In this document: positions 55,120 to 64,000 of the stretch, piece after piece
How positions within the stretch are numbered: the first letter of the stretch is position 1
How the letters are laid out: every line of letters starts with the position of its first letter
Assembly: GCF_006715495.1 (NCBI RefSeq)
Contig: NZ_VFNI01000003.1
Span: forward strand, 434,001 to 498,000
Direction: 5' to 3'
Origin: Herbaspirillum sp. SJZ106
GTDB lineage: Bacteria; Pseudomonadota; Gammaproteobacteria; Burkholderiales; Burkholderiaceae_D
DNA length: 64,000 nt
The notes under the pieces: generated by a model
The model's input: the letters and a program-made list of their open reading frames with translations, nothing else
The model's database searches: none
What the model was told of the DNA's origin: nothing
Made by a program: the position numbers and the translations under genes

Positions 55120-56766
55120 ATGCTGCGTACCCTCACGATCCGCGACTTTGTGATTGTCGATGCCATCGAGCTCGAATTCGCGCGCGGATTTTCCGTCTTC
55201 ACCGGCGAAACCGGCGCCGGCAAATCCATCCTGATCGACGCCCTGGCGCTGGCGCTGGGCGGGCGCGGTGACGCCAGCGTGGTGCGCGAAGGCGCGGCCA
55301 AGGCCGATATCACGGCGGATTTTGCCGCCCCGCCCGAGGTGCAGGCCTGGCTGGCCGAGCATGAATTTGCCGATGAAGACGGCGGCGTGCTGCTGCGCCG
55401 GGTGATCGACAACGCCGGGCGCTCCAAGGCCTACGTCAACGGCATTGCCGCCACTGCCGCGCAATTGCGCGAGCTGGGCGAGATGCTGGTCGATATCCAT
55501 GGCCAGCATGCGCACCAGTCGCTGATGAAGGCCGATGCCCAGCGCCAGCTGCTCGACAGCCAGGCCGGTTTGCTGGACCAGGCACGCCAGGTGGCGGCGG
55601 CCTACAAGAGTTGGCGCGCGCTGGCGCGCCAGCGCGAGGAATTCGAACAGAATGCGCGCAACGTGCTGCTGGAGCGCGAGCGGCTGCAGTGGCAGGTGTC
55701 CGAGCTGGAGCAACTGGCGGTCAAGCCCGGCGAGTGGGCCGAGATCAGCGCCGAGCACAGCCGCCTGTCCCATGCCGCCTCCCTGATCGGCGGCGCCCAG
55801 GAGGCGCTGGAGGCGATCTCGGAATCGGAGTCGCCGATCCTGTCGCAACTGTCGTCGATCACGCAAAAGCTCAACAAGCTGGTCGATGTAGACACCGCCC
55901 TGAAGCCGGTGCTCGACGCCCTGGAGCCGGCCCAGATCCAGCTGCAGGAAGCGGTGTACGCGTTGAACGATTACCTGGGCCGCGTCGAACTCGACCCCGC
56001 GCGCCTGAAGACGGTCGAAGAACGGCTCGAAGCGGTGCATTCCACCGCGCGCAAATTCCATGTGCAGCCGGACGACCTGCCGCAGGAATACGCTGCCCTG
56101 TCCGAGCAGCTCAAGCAACTGGCAGACGCCAGCGACCTCGATGCGCTGCGCGCGCAGGAAGATAAGCTGAAGGCGGCCTATCTCGTCCTCGCGCAGCAGC
56201 TTTCCGGCGCGCGTGCCAAGGCCGCCGCGGCATTGGGCGAGGCGGTCACCGCCGCCATGCAGGATTTGTCGATGGCGGGCGGGCGTTTCTCGATCGCGCT
56301 CAATGCCTGCGAAGCGGCGGCCTACGGCCTGGAACAGGTGGAGTTCCTGGTCGCCGGGCATGCCGGCGTGGCGCCGCGGCCGTTGGCCAAGGTCGCCTCC
56401 GGCGGCGAGCTCGCCCGCATCTCGCTGGCGATCTCGGTGATCGCCTCGCATGCCACCGGCACGCCCACGCTGATCTTCGACGAGGTCGACAGCGGCATCG
56501 GCGGCGGCGTGGCCGAAGTGGTGGGGCGCCTGTTGAAGCGCCTGGGCCAGGAGCGCCAGGTATTGTGCGTGACCCACCTGCCGCAAGTGGCCAGCCAGGC
56601 CAACCAGCATTTCCAGGTCAGCAAGCGCAACGAGGGCGGCAAAACCCTGTCGCAGATCGATGGCCTGGACGCCAAGTCGCGCGTGGAAGAAATCGCGCGC
56701 ATGCTGGGCGGCCTGGAAATCACCGCCACCACCCGCAAGCACGCGCGCGAGCTGCTGGCATCATAA
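55120..56766 (+). CDS. recN: DNA repair protein RecN
   Basis: RecN is an SMC-like ATPase acting in double-strand break repair. The 548-aa protein has Walker [11 protein letters not shown] near residue 30, long coiled-coil arms in the middle, and at the end [14 protein letters not shown] (signature) and [12 protein letters not shown] (Walker B). ATG 55120 ([14 protein letters not shown]) matches family N-termini; 55072 is an upstream in-frame ATG. It follows nadK in a conserved order. Confidence 0.95.
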   Translation: MLRTLTIRDFVIVDAIELEFARGFSVFTGETGAGKSILIDALALALGGRGDASVVREGAAKADITADFAAPPEVQAWLAEHEFADEDGGVLLRRVIDNAGRSKAYVNGIAATAAQLRELGEMLVDIHGQHAHQSLMKADAQRQLLDSQAGLLDQARQVAAAYKSWRALARQREEFEQNARNVLLERERLQWQVSELEQLAVKPGEWAEISAEHSRLSHAASLIGGAQEALEAISESESPILSQLSSITQKLNKLVDVDTALKPVLDALEPAQIQLQEAVYALNDYLGRVELDPARLKTVEERLEAVHSTARKFHVQPDDLPQEYAALSEQLKQLADASDLDALRAQEDKLKAAYLVLAQQLSGARAKAAAALGEAVTAAMQDLSMAGGRFSIALNACEAAAYGLEQVEFLVAGHAGVAPRPLAKVASGGELARISLAISVIASHATGTPTLIFDEVDSGIGGGVAEVVGRLLKRLGQERQVLCVTHLPQVASQANQHFQVSKRNEGGKTLSQIDGLDAKSRVEEIARMLGGLEITATTRKHARELLAS

Positions 56767-56780
56767 GAAGAGCGTCACCG

Positions 56781-57833
56781 ATGGCATTTCGCAAAGAACC
56801 GTCCCTGCCTCAGCGCCAGTCGCACGACCGCCTGCCGTCCGCCGCGCTGGTGCTGGTCAACCTCGGCACGCCGGACGCGCCCGATGCGCGCGCCGTGCGC
56901 CGCTACCTGAAACAATTCCTGTCCGACCCGCGCGTGGTGGAAATTCCGCGCGCCATCTGGTGGTGCATCCTCAACGGCATCATCCTGCCGTTCCGTTCGT
57001 CCCAGTCGGCCAAAAAATACGCCAGCATCTGGAGCGGGCAAGGTTCGCCGCTGAAAGTCCATACCGAACGCCAGGCCGCGGCGCTGGGCGCGGAGCTCGC
57101 CGCGCGCGGCCATCGCCAATTGCAGGCGGTCTATGCGATGCGCTACGGCAGCCCGGCGCTGCCGGATGTGCTGGACCGGCTCAAGGCCGAGGGCTGCGAG
57201 CGCATCCTGGTGTTGCCGGCGTATCCGCAATATTCCGGCACCACGACCGCCTCGATTTTCGATGCGGTCTTCGGCCATTACCGCAAGGTGCGCAACATCC
57301 CCGAGCTGCGCATGGTCCGCGACTATCATGACAACGACGGCTACATCCAGGCGCTGCGCCAGTCGGTGCTCGGCCATTGGGCGCGGCATGGCCGCCCGGA
57401 CAAGCTGGTCATGAGCTTTCACGGCGTTCCCCGGCGCACGCTGCTGCTGGGCGATCCCTACCATGACGAATGCCAGCGTAGCGCGCACCTGCTGGGCCAG
57501 GCGCTGGGATTGGCGGCTGGCGAATATCTGGTCACCTTCCAGTCGCGCTTCGGCAGGGCCGAATGGTTGCAGCCCTATACCGCGCCGACGCTGCAGGAAC
57601 TGGCGCGGCAAGGCGTGCGGCGCGTGGACGTGATGTGCCCCGGTTTCACCAGCGATTGCCTGGAAACCCTGGAAGAGATCGCCATGGAAGGCCGGGCCGA
57701 ATTCCTGCATGCCGGCGGCAAGGAATTCCATTTCATCGATTGCCTCAACGAGTCGCCGGCCTGGATAGCCGGCATGGCCGACATCGCCGAACAGCACCTG
57801 GCCGGCTGGCCGACAATGGGCGCGCCGCGCTGA
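56781..57833 (+). CDS. hemH: Ferrochelatase
   Basis: HemH inserts Fe(II) into protoporphyrin IX, the last step of haem synthesis. The 350-aa protein has the conserved parts [11 protein letters not shown], the metal-site [20 protein letters not shown], and [16 protein letters not shown] with catalytic Glu. It starts 14 bp after recN, probably in one transcript. HemJ in the same window supplies the substrate. Confidence 0.96.
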   Translation: MAFRKEPSLPQRQSHDRLPSAALVLVNLGTPDAPDARAVRRYLKQFLSDPRVVEIPRAIWWCILNGIILPFRSSQSAKKYASIWSGQGSPLKVHTERQAAALGAELAARGHRQLQAVYAMRYGSPALPDVLDRLKAEGCERILVLPAYPQYSGTTTASIFDAVFGHYRKVRNIPELRMVRDYHDNDGYIQALRQSVLGHWARHGRPDKLVMSFHGVPRRTLLLGDPYHDECQRSAHLLGQALGLAAGEYLVTFQSRFGRAEWLQPYTAPTLQELARQGVRRVDVMCPGFTSDCLETLEEIAMEGRAEFLHAGGKEFHFIDCLNESPAWIAGMADIAEQHLAGWPTMGAPR

Positions 57834-58029
57834 GGCGGGCGCCCGAAACCTGCGGAAAAGCCGTCTGCGGCCTGCTAGAATAGCGGGTTATCCCCTTCTT
57901 GCCGGCAGGCAAAGTCGGATGCGATGGCGCGACGATTGGTTGCGATGCGGAAAATCCGGCTTGAACGAAATTCCCTTCGGCCCGGGGAAGAAGGGCTGGC
58001 GAGAAGGCTGGCGGGGGCTGCGTGCTTTT
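57834..58029. other. Gene-free gap after hemH
   Basis: About 200 bp with no recognised gene or clear terminator. A 143-codon frame from 57919 runs through here and across the small membrane-protein gene on the other strand; it shows no family features and no ribosome-binding site. Confidence 0.4.
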
Positions 58030-58134
58030 TTACAATGCGTACAGGCCGACCAGATGCGAGTAGCTGATCCAGGCGGTGGCCAGGAGGCTATAGGCGGCAA
58101 CGAGAAGGGCTGCCGCGATCAGTGGCAATTTCAT
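58030..58134 (-). CDS. Small single-span membrane protein (34 aa)
   Basis: This short gene reads MKLPLIAAALLVAAYSLLA, then TAWISYSHLVGLYAL and a TAA stop. Residues 4-24 form one hydrophobic helix with Lys at the N-terminus and aromatic residues (Trp, Tyr) at the end, typical for a small inner-membrane protein. GAGGTGACATC lies directly before the ATG, a good ribosome-binding site. It is antisense to nothing recognised and sits alone between hemH and grpE. No family is known to me; conservation in relatives is untested. Confidence 0.6.
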   Translation of the reverse strand: MKLPLIAAALLVAAYSLLATAWISYSHLVGLYAL

Positions 58135-58345
58135 GATGTCACCTCATGTGAGGATGGGATCCGGGGCCCGGAGGTTCCAATCCGGGCGACGCCGCGTCCA
58201 GCCTGCCTGAGCGGGCAAAAGGGAAAGCAGCTCAGGCTTGAATTCATATTAGGTCAAGGCCGTATTAACTTGAAGATGAGCCCGGTAATTTCTGTAACCA
58301 CTGGTAACAATTTTCTTGTTGAAATGACAGGAAAAAGCAAAAACC

Positions 58346-58373
58346 CTTGAAATCCGAAGGGAATGCCTCATCT
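58346..58373 (+). promoter_or_regulatory. Sigma-32-like heat-shock promoter of grpE
   Basis: CTTGAAA, 13 bases, then CCTCATCT closely match the sigma-32 consensus CTTGAAA-N11-15-CCCCATNT, about 75 bp before the grpE start. Confidence 0.75.
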
Positions 58374-58449
58374 GGCGGACATCTTGTGTCGTCGCAGGCA
58401 ATGCCGGCAAACGGCAATCACAGTTTGATTTGTTGGAGGTAATTCAGGA

Positions 58450-59007
58450 ATGCAAGATATGGAAAAGCAAGAAGCGCAACACGAGCAGCAACCGGCGCCG
58501 GCCGACCAGGCAGCGGCAGCCGATACCGCGCAGGCGGCGCCCGCCGAACCGACGCTGGAAGACAAGCTGGCCGCAGCAGAAGCCCGCGCCACCGAAATGC
58601 AGGACGCATTCCTGCGCGCCCGTGCCGAAGGCGAAAACATCCGTCGCCGCGCCCAGGAAGACATCGCCAAGGCGCACAAATTCGCGATCGAAGGTTTCGC
58701 CGAATCGTTGCTGGCCGTCAAGGACAGCCTGGAAATGGCCCTGAAAATCGAAAACCCCTCGCTGGAGTCGTTGAAAGAAGGCGTCGACATGACCTTGAAG
58801 CAACTGTCCTCGGCCTTTGAAAAGAACAAGCTGCAGGAAGTGAACCCGCAAGCCGGCGAGAAGCTCGACCCGATGAAGCACCAGGCAATCTCGGCCGTGC
58901 CCGCCGAGCAGGACGCCAATACGGTCGTGGCCGTATTGCAGAAGGGCTATGTGATTTCCGACCGTTTGCTGCGCCCGGCGCTGGTGACGGTGGCGCAGGG
59001 AAAGTAA
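58450..59007 (+). CDS. grpE: Nucleotide exchange factor GrpE
   Basis: GrpE releases ADP from DnaK. The 185-aa protein has an Ala/Gln-rich N-terminus, a long coiled coil (residues ~45-110), the family segment [38 protein letters not shown] and a beta-domain ending [29 protein letters not shown] lies ten bases before ATG 58450. First gene of grpE-dnaK-dnaJ with its own heat-shock promoter. Confidence 0.95.
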   Translation: MQDMEKQEAQHEQQPAPADQAAAADTAQAAPAEPTLEDKLAAAEARATEMQDAFLRARAEGENIRRRAQEDIAKAHKFAIEGFAESLLAVKDSLEMALKIENPSLESLKEGVDMTLKQLSSAFEKNKLQEVNPQAGEKLDPMKHQAISAVPAEQDANTVVAVLQKGYVISDRLLRPALVTVAQGK

Positions 59008-59065
59008 GCGGGCAGGCGCCGCAGGGGAAAAGGCATAAATATTGCTTTTGGGCCTGGTTCAGGCG

Positions 59066-59091
59066 CTTGAAAGTCCGCCTTCCCTCCATAT
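59066..59091 (+). promoter_or_regulatory. Sigma-32-like heat-shock promoter of dnaK
   Basis: CTTGAAA, 11 bases, then CTCCATAT match the sigma-32 consensus, about 65 bp before the dnaK ATG and inside the grpE-dnaK gap. Confidence 0.7.
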
Positions 59092-59153
59092 ATTAAAACC
59101 ATTAAAAACTACTGTAGCCCGGCATCCAGGGCTGAAAGATCGAAGGAAAAATC

Positions 59154-61088
<1,935 letters not shown>

Positions 61089-61157
61089 TCCGAGCCCGGT
61101 CCCGGAGCCTGCCCGACCCGTGTCGGGAGATTGAAGGGCTCCAGAGATCGGACTTCG

Positions 61158-61217
61158 CGCCCGGGGGCGCAATGCACATGTTCAGGCATGCGCATTGCGC
61201 GGCCCGGGCGGATTTTT
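61158..61217 (+). terminator. GC-rich stem-loop after dnaK
   Basis: Outer GCCCGGG / CCCGGGC and inner perfect GCGCAATGC / GCATTGCGC arms form a long stem ending near 61209, followed by GATTTTT. It could act as a weak terminator or mRNA-stabilising element. Confidence 0.55.
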
Positions 61218-61263
61218 GAGATGCATCTCCCGGCTTGCACGGCAGTTTCGCAAGACAGGGCAC

Positions 61264-61300
61264 GCCGAGTCCCGCAGCCAAAAGCTGCACTCGGCTTTTT
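61264..61300 (+). terminator. Strong intrinsic terminator between dnaK and dnaJ
   Basis: GCCGAGT and GCAGC pair with GCTGC and ACTCGGC around CAAAA (three-base bulge), followed by five T. It is 180 bp past dnaK and 74 bp before dnaJ. Confidence 0.8.
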
Positions 61301-61373
61301 CACATTGTTGGCTTCCGATCGGATGGGGCATTGCCGCATGCGGCGGACACAATAACAAAGTGGGTTAGAGAAC

Positions 61374-62504
61374 ATGGCAAAACGCGATTTTTACGAAATT
61401 CTCGGACTGGCGAAGAACGCCACCGACGACGAGATCAAGAAGGCTTATCGCAAGCTGGCGATGAAGTACCATCCTGACCGCAACCCTGACAGCAAGGGCG
61501 CGGAAGAGAAGTTCAAGGAGGTCAAGGAAGCCTACGAGATGCTGTCCGACCCGCAGAAGCGCGACGCCTACGACCGCTACGGCCATGCCGGCGTCGATCC
61601 CAACATGGGCGCTGGCGGCGGCGCCGGCGCGGGCGGCTTCGCCGATGCCTTCGGCGACATCTTCGGCGACATCTTCGGCGGGGGCGGCGGTGGCCGCGGC
61701 CGCGGCGCCGGCCCGCAGGTCTACCGCGGCGCCGACCTGCGCTACAACCTGGAAATCACGCTGGAACAGGCCGCGCACGGTTTCGACACCACCATCCGCG
61801 TGCCGTCCTGGGACGAGTGCGATACCTGCCACGGCAGCGGCGCCAAGCCCGGCACCTCGCCTGTGACCTGCTCGACTTGCGGCGGCCACGGCCAGGTGCG
61901 CATGCAGCAGGGCTTCTTCAGCATCCAGCAAACCTGCCCCAAGTGCCACGGCAGCGGCAAGGTGATCCCCGAGCCGTGCGCCACTTGCGCCGGCGCCGGT
62001 CGCATCAAGCGCAACAAGACGCTGGAAGTGAAGATTCCCGAAGGCATCGACGACGGCATGCGCATTCGCTCCTCGGGCAACGGCGAGCCGGGGGTCAACG
62101 GCGGGCCGCCGGGCGACCTGTATGTGGAAATCCATATCAAGGCGCACGACGTGTTCCAGCGCGACGGCGACGACCTGCATTGCGAAATGCCGATCTCGTT
62201 CGCCAAGGCGGCGCTGGGCGGCGAGATCGAAGCCCCGACCTTGAACGGCAAGGCCTCGTTCTCGATTCCCGAAGGCACGCAAAGCGGCAAGACTTTCCGC
62301 CTGCGCGGCAAGGGCATCAAGGGCGTGCGCTCCGGTTTCCCCGGCGACCTGTTCTGCCACGTGGTGGTCGAGACCCCGGTCAAGCTGACCGAGCGCCAGA
62401 AGGAACTGCTGCGCGAATTCGAGCAACTGACCACCGAAGGCGGCGCCAAGCACAGCCCGCAGACCAAGACCTGGAAGGACAAGGTCAAGGAATTCTTCGA
62501 GTAA
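61374..62504 (+). CDS. dnaJ: Chaperone DnaJ (Hsp40)
   Basis: This 376-aa type I Hsp40 has the J domain with HPD at residues 33-35, a Gly-rich stretch ([19 protein letters not shown]), four CxxCxGxG zinc repeats ([32 protein letters not shown]) and the substrate-binding C-terminal domain. It stimulates DnaK ATPase activity. Two stem-loops separate it from dnaK, so it may rely partly on readthrough or on an unrecognised promoter in 61301-61373. Confidence 0.97.
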   Translation: MAKRDFYEILGLAKNATDDEIKKAYRKLAMKYHPDRNPDSKGAEEKFKEVKEAYEMLSDPQKRDAYDRYGHAGVDPNMGAGGGAGAGGFADAFGDIFGDIFGGGGGGRGRGAGPQVYRGADLRYNLEITLEQAAHGFDTTIRVPSWDECDTCHGSGAKPGTSPVTCSTCGGHGQVRMQQGFFSIQQTCPKCHGSGKVIPEPCATCAGAGRIKRNKTLEVKIPEGIDDGMRIRSSGNGEPGVNGGPPGDLYVEIHIKAHDVFQRDGDDLHCEMPISFAKAALGGEIEAPTLNGKASFSIPEGTQSGKTFRLRGKGIKGVRSGFPGDLFCHVVVETPVKLTERQKELLREFEQLTTEGGAKHSPQTKTWKDKVKEFFE

Positions 62505-62513
62505 GCGACATGG

Positions 62514-62545
62514 ACCGGCATGCCAGTTGGCGTGCCGGTTTTTTT
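62514..62545 (+). terminator. Intrinsic terminator of dnaJ
   Basis: ACCGGCATGCC pairs with GGCGTGCCGGT around AGTT, followed by seven T, ten bp after the dnaJ stop. Confidence 0.88.
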
Positions 62546-62888
62546 GTGCATTTTTCTATACAATGCACACGCGGCGATGTGCGCCGCCCGCAGCGTCGGG
62601 CGCGCACGGCATCAAAGGATTCGTCTTCGAATCCGCCTGATGATGCGCCGTGGCAATGCCGAAAGACAGGAGCCTGGACGGCTCCCGATAGCAGCGTCGC
62701 GCAGGGACCGCATCTTGCGAGCGCGACACCGGCAGCAGTACCGCGATCGTCGCCAGGGCATGTCAGGCCCTGGCCCGCGGAGGCCGCAAGCAGCACGTCT
62801 TTCGCCCATCCAACCTCATGCCCGCGGCTTCTTGCGCGCTTTTGCGCGCAGTGGACGCGTGTGCGTGAACAACCAGATCTTGCCGACC
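62546..62888. other. Gap between dnaJ and carbonic anhydrase gene
   Basis: About 340 bp holding the promoter of the carbonic anhydrase. A small perfect hairpin GGATTCG-TCTT-CGAATCC lies at 62617-62634. No gene is supported; a frame continuous with the carbonic anhydrase is not protein-like. Confidence 0.5.
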
Positions 62889-63566
62889 ATGACAACACCA
62901 AACCCACAAGACATGATCCAGGAACAACTGCTCAAGGGGAACCGCCGCTGGGCCTCGGAAATCACCGCGCGCGACCCCGAATTCTTCAAGAAGCTGGGCG
63001 CGCAGCGCTCGCCCGAATACTTGTGGATCGGCTGTTCCGACAACCGCGTGCCGGCCAACGATTTGCTGGGCCTGTTGCCCGGCGAGTTGTTCGTCCACCG
63101 CAACATCGCCAACGTGGTGGTGCATACCGACCTGAATTGCCTGTCGGTGCTGCAGTTCGCCATCGATGTGCTCAAGGTCAAGCACGTCATCATCTGCGGC
63201 CACTACGGCTGCGCGGGCGTGGCGGCGGCGCTGACCAAGCGCCGCGTCGGCCTGGCCGACAACTGGCTGCAGCACGTGCAGGACGTGCACGAGAAGCACG
63301 CGCACTGCTTCCATGAGGGCATGACCCACACCGAGCAGCATGACCGCCTGTGCGAACTCAACGTGCTGGAGCAGATGGCCAACCTCTGCCGCACCACCAT
63401 CGTCAGCGATGCCTGGGAGCGCGGCCAGGAGCTGAGCTTCTACGGCCTGGTGTACGGCGTGCACGACGGCTTGCTGCGCAACCTCACCAAGGCCATCAGC
63501 AATGGCGAGGAATGCCAGGCGCATTTGTCGGAAAGCCTGGCGCGGTATGCCGACGTCCAGGCCTGA
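62889..63566 (+). CDS. can: Beta-class carbonic anhydrase
   Basis: This 225-aa zinc enzyme interconverts CO2 and bicarbonate in the cytoplasm. Metal ligands and active site: CSDNRVPAND (Cys-Asp/Arg pair) and HVIICGHYGCAGV (His-x2-Cys). FVHRNIANVVVHTDLN and YGLVYGVHDG are family parts. ATG 62889 gives the family N-terminus (MTTPNPQDM); no good ribosome-binding site is visible, and upstream GTGs are possible. Confidence 0.94.
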   Translation: MTTPNPQDMIQEQLLKGNRRWASEITARDPEFFKKLGAQRSPEYLWIGCSDNRVPANDLLGLLPGELFVHRNIANVVVHTDLNCLSVLQFAIDVLKVKHVIICGHYGCAGVAAALTKRRVGLADNWLQHVQDVHEKHAHCFHEGMTHTEQHDRLCELNVLEQMANLCRTTIVSDAWERGQELSFYGLVYGVHDGLLRNLTKAISNGEECQAHLSESLARYADVQA

Positions 63567-63589
63567 TGACGATATCGGCGCAACAATGA

Positions 63590-63620
63590 GAACAGCCCGG
63601 CATTGCCGGGCTGTTCTTTT
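63590..63620. terminator. Intrinsic terminator between can and panB
   Basis: Perfect GAACAGCCCGG / CCGGGCTGTTC arms around CATTG, then TTTT. It ends the carbonic anhydrase transcript and may serve the convergent panB message as well. Confidence 0.88.
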
Positions 63621-63664
63621 ATCCGCGCCAGATCCGGCCGCGGGATGGGCGCGCTGTCAGAAAG

Positions 63665-64000
63665 TCAGAAACAGTGTTCCGGCGCCGGGAACGCGCCATC
63701 CTTGACCGCGGCGACATAGGCTTTCAACGCGGCCTCGATGCTGGGCGCGCCTTCCATGAAATTGCGCACGAAGCGGCTCTTGTGGCCGGGGAACACGCCC
63801 AGCATGTCATGCATCACCAGCACCTGCCCCGAGCAATCGGGGCCGGCGCCGATGCCGATGGTGGGAATGGCAAGGCGCTCGGTGACTTCTTTGCCCAAGG
63901 CCGCCGGCACCGCCTCGATCACGATCAGCGAGGCGCCCGCCTGCTGCACCGCCAGCGCATCGGCATGCAATTGGGCGGCGCCATCGTGGGTCTTGCCTTG
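63665..64000 (-). CDS. panB: 3-methyl-2-oxobutanoate hydroxymethyltransferase, 5' truncated
   Basis: PanB adds a hydroxymethyl group to ketoisovalerate in pantothenate synthesis. Only the C-terminal ~110 residues are in the window (…[18 protein letters not shown] to APEHCF); the frame continues past base 64000. Conserved parts are [44 protein letters not shown] and the Lys/Arg-rich [13 protein letters not shown] inside the frame is not the start. Confidence 0.95.
   Translation of the reverse strand, partial: QGKTHDGAAQLHADALAVQQAGASLIVIEAVPAALGKEVTERLAIPTIGIGAGPDCSGQVLVMHDMLGVFPGHKSRFVRNFMEGAPSIEAALKAYVAAVKDGAFPAPEHCF

Noticed and set aside
57919-58350. 143-codon plus-strand frame after hemH
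   Set aside because: No ribosome-binding site or family similarity, odd composition, and it overlaps the better-supported 34-residue gene on the other strand.

Overview
The window looks like a chromosome segment of a high-GC betaproteobacterium of the family Oxalobacteraceae, most like Herbaspirillum or a close relative. The reasons are the housekeeping order bamE/dapB/exbBD ... leuS-lptE-holA-proA and hrcA-nadK-recN-hemH-grpE-dnaK-dnaJ, HemJ-type haem synthesis, a second infA copy, and short repeats of the CCGTTCG...CTGAGTAG...TATCGAAGG type. The genus is an inference from family knowledge, not a database match. No tRNA or rRNA gene, CRISPR array, prophage or intact insertion sequence was found.

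Left part (1-9.9 kb): a truncated LysR regulator, a DUF342 (FapA-like) protein with a small Cys-rich protein, an overlapping cation-diffusion-facilitator/mntP pair that probably exports manganese, two small unknown proteins, infA, a KGG-repeat stress protein, and a Yellow/royal-jelly-family protein in tandem with an ABM monooxygenase opposite a LysR regulator.

Sugar region (9.9-18.6 kb): a D-xylose locus. xylF, xylG and xylH (ABC import), a Caulobacter-XylB-type NAD-dependent xylose dehydrogenase and an amidohydrolase-type lactonase lie on the minus strand. Divergent from them are xylR and an aldose 1-epimerase. This gives import, anomer conversion, oxidation to xylonolactone and ring opening, the first half of a non-phosphorylative pathway.

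Accessory region (18.7-34.3 kb): a secreted serine hydrolase; a TetR/SDR pair with two tandem operators between the genes; amt with a sigma-54 promoter and an NtrC-like site; a Tat-exported PhoD phosphatase; an IclR-controlled cluster (cupin dioxygenase, two SDRs, MFS importer) of unknown substrate with a 27-bp palindrome upstream; a LigB-type dioxygenase with DoxX and LysR genes; and an rRNA methyltransferase.

Housekeeping region (34.3-64 kb): HCCA isomerase, hemJ, proA, holA, lptE and leuS. A block of about 7.2 kb then separates leuS from the exbBD operon. It holds a DUF1120 secreted protein and a LacI-controlled ABC importer whose last gene is a GpdQ-type phosphodiesterase. Then come barstar (the last gene of the exbBD operon), exbD, exbB, dapB, bamE, fur, hrcA, a HAD phosphatase, nadK, recN, hemH, an unlisted 34-residue membrane protein, grpE and dnaK (each with a sigma-32-like promoter), dnaJ (after two stem-loops), a beta-carbonic anhydrase and the 3' part of panB.

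Dispersed repeats of one REP-like family occur at 21.9, 27.2, 32.3 and 37.0 kb, always between genes.
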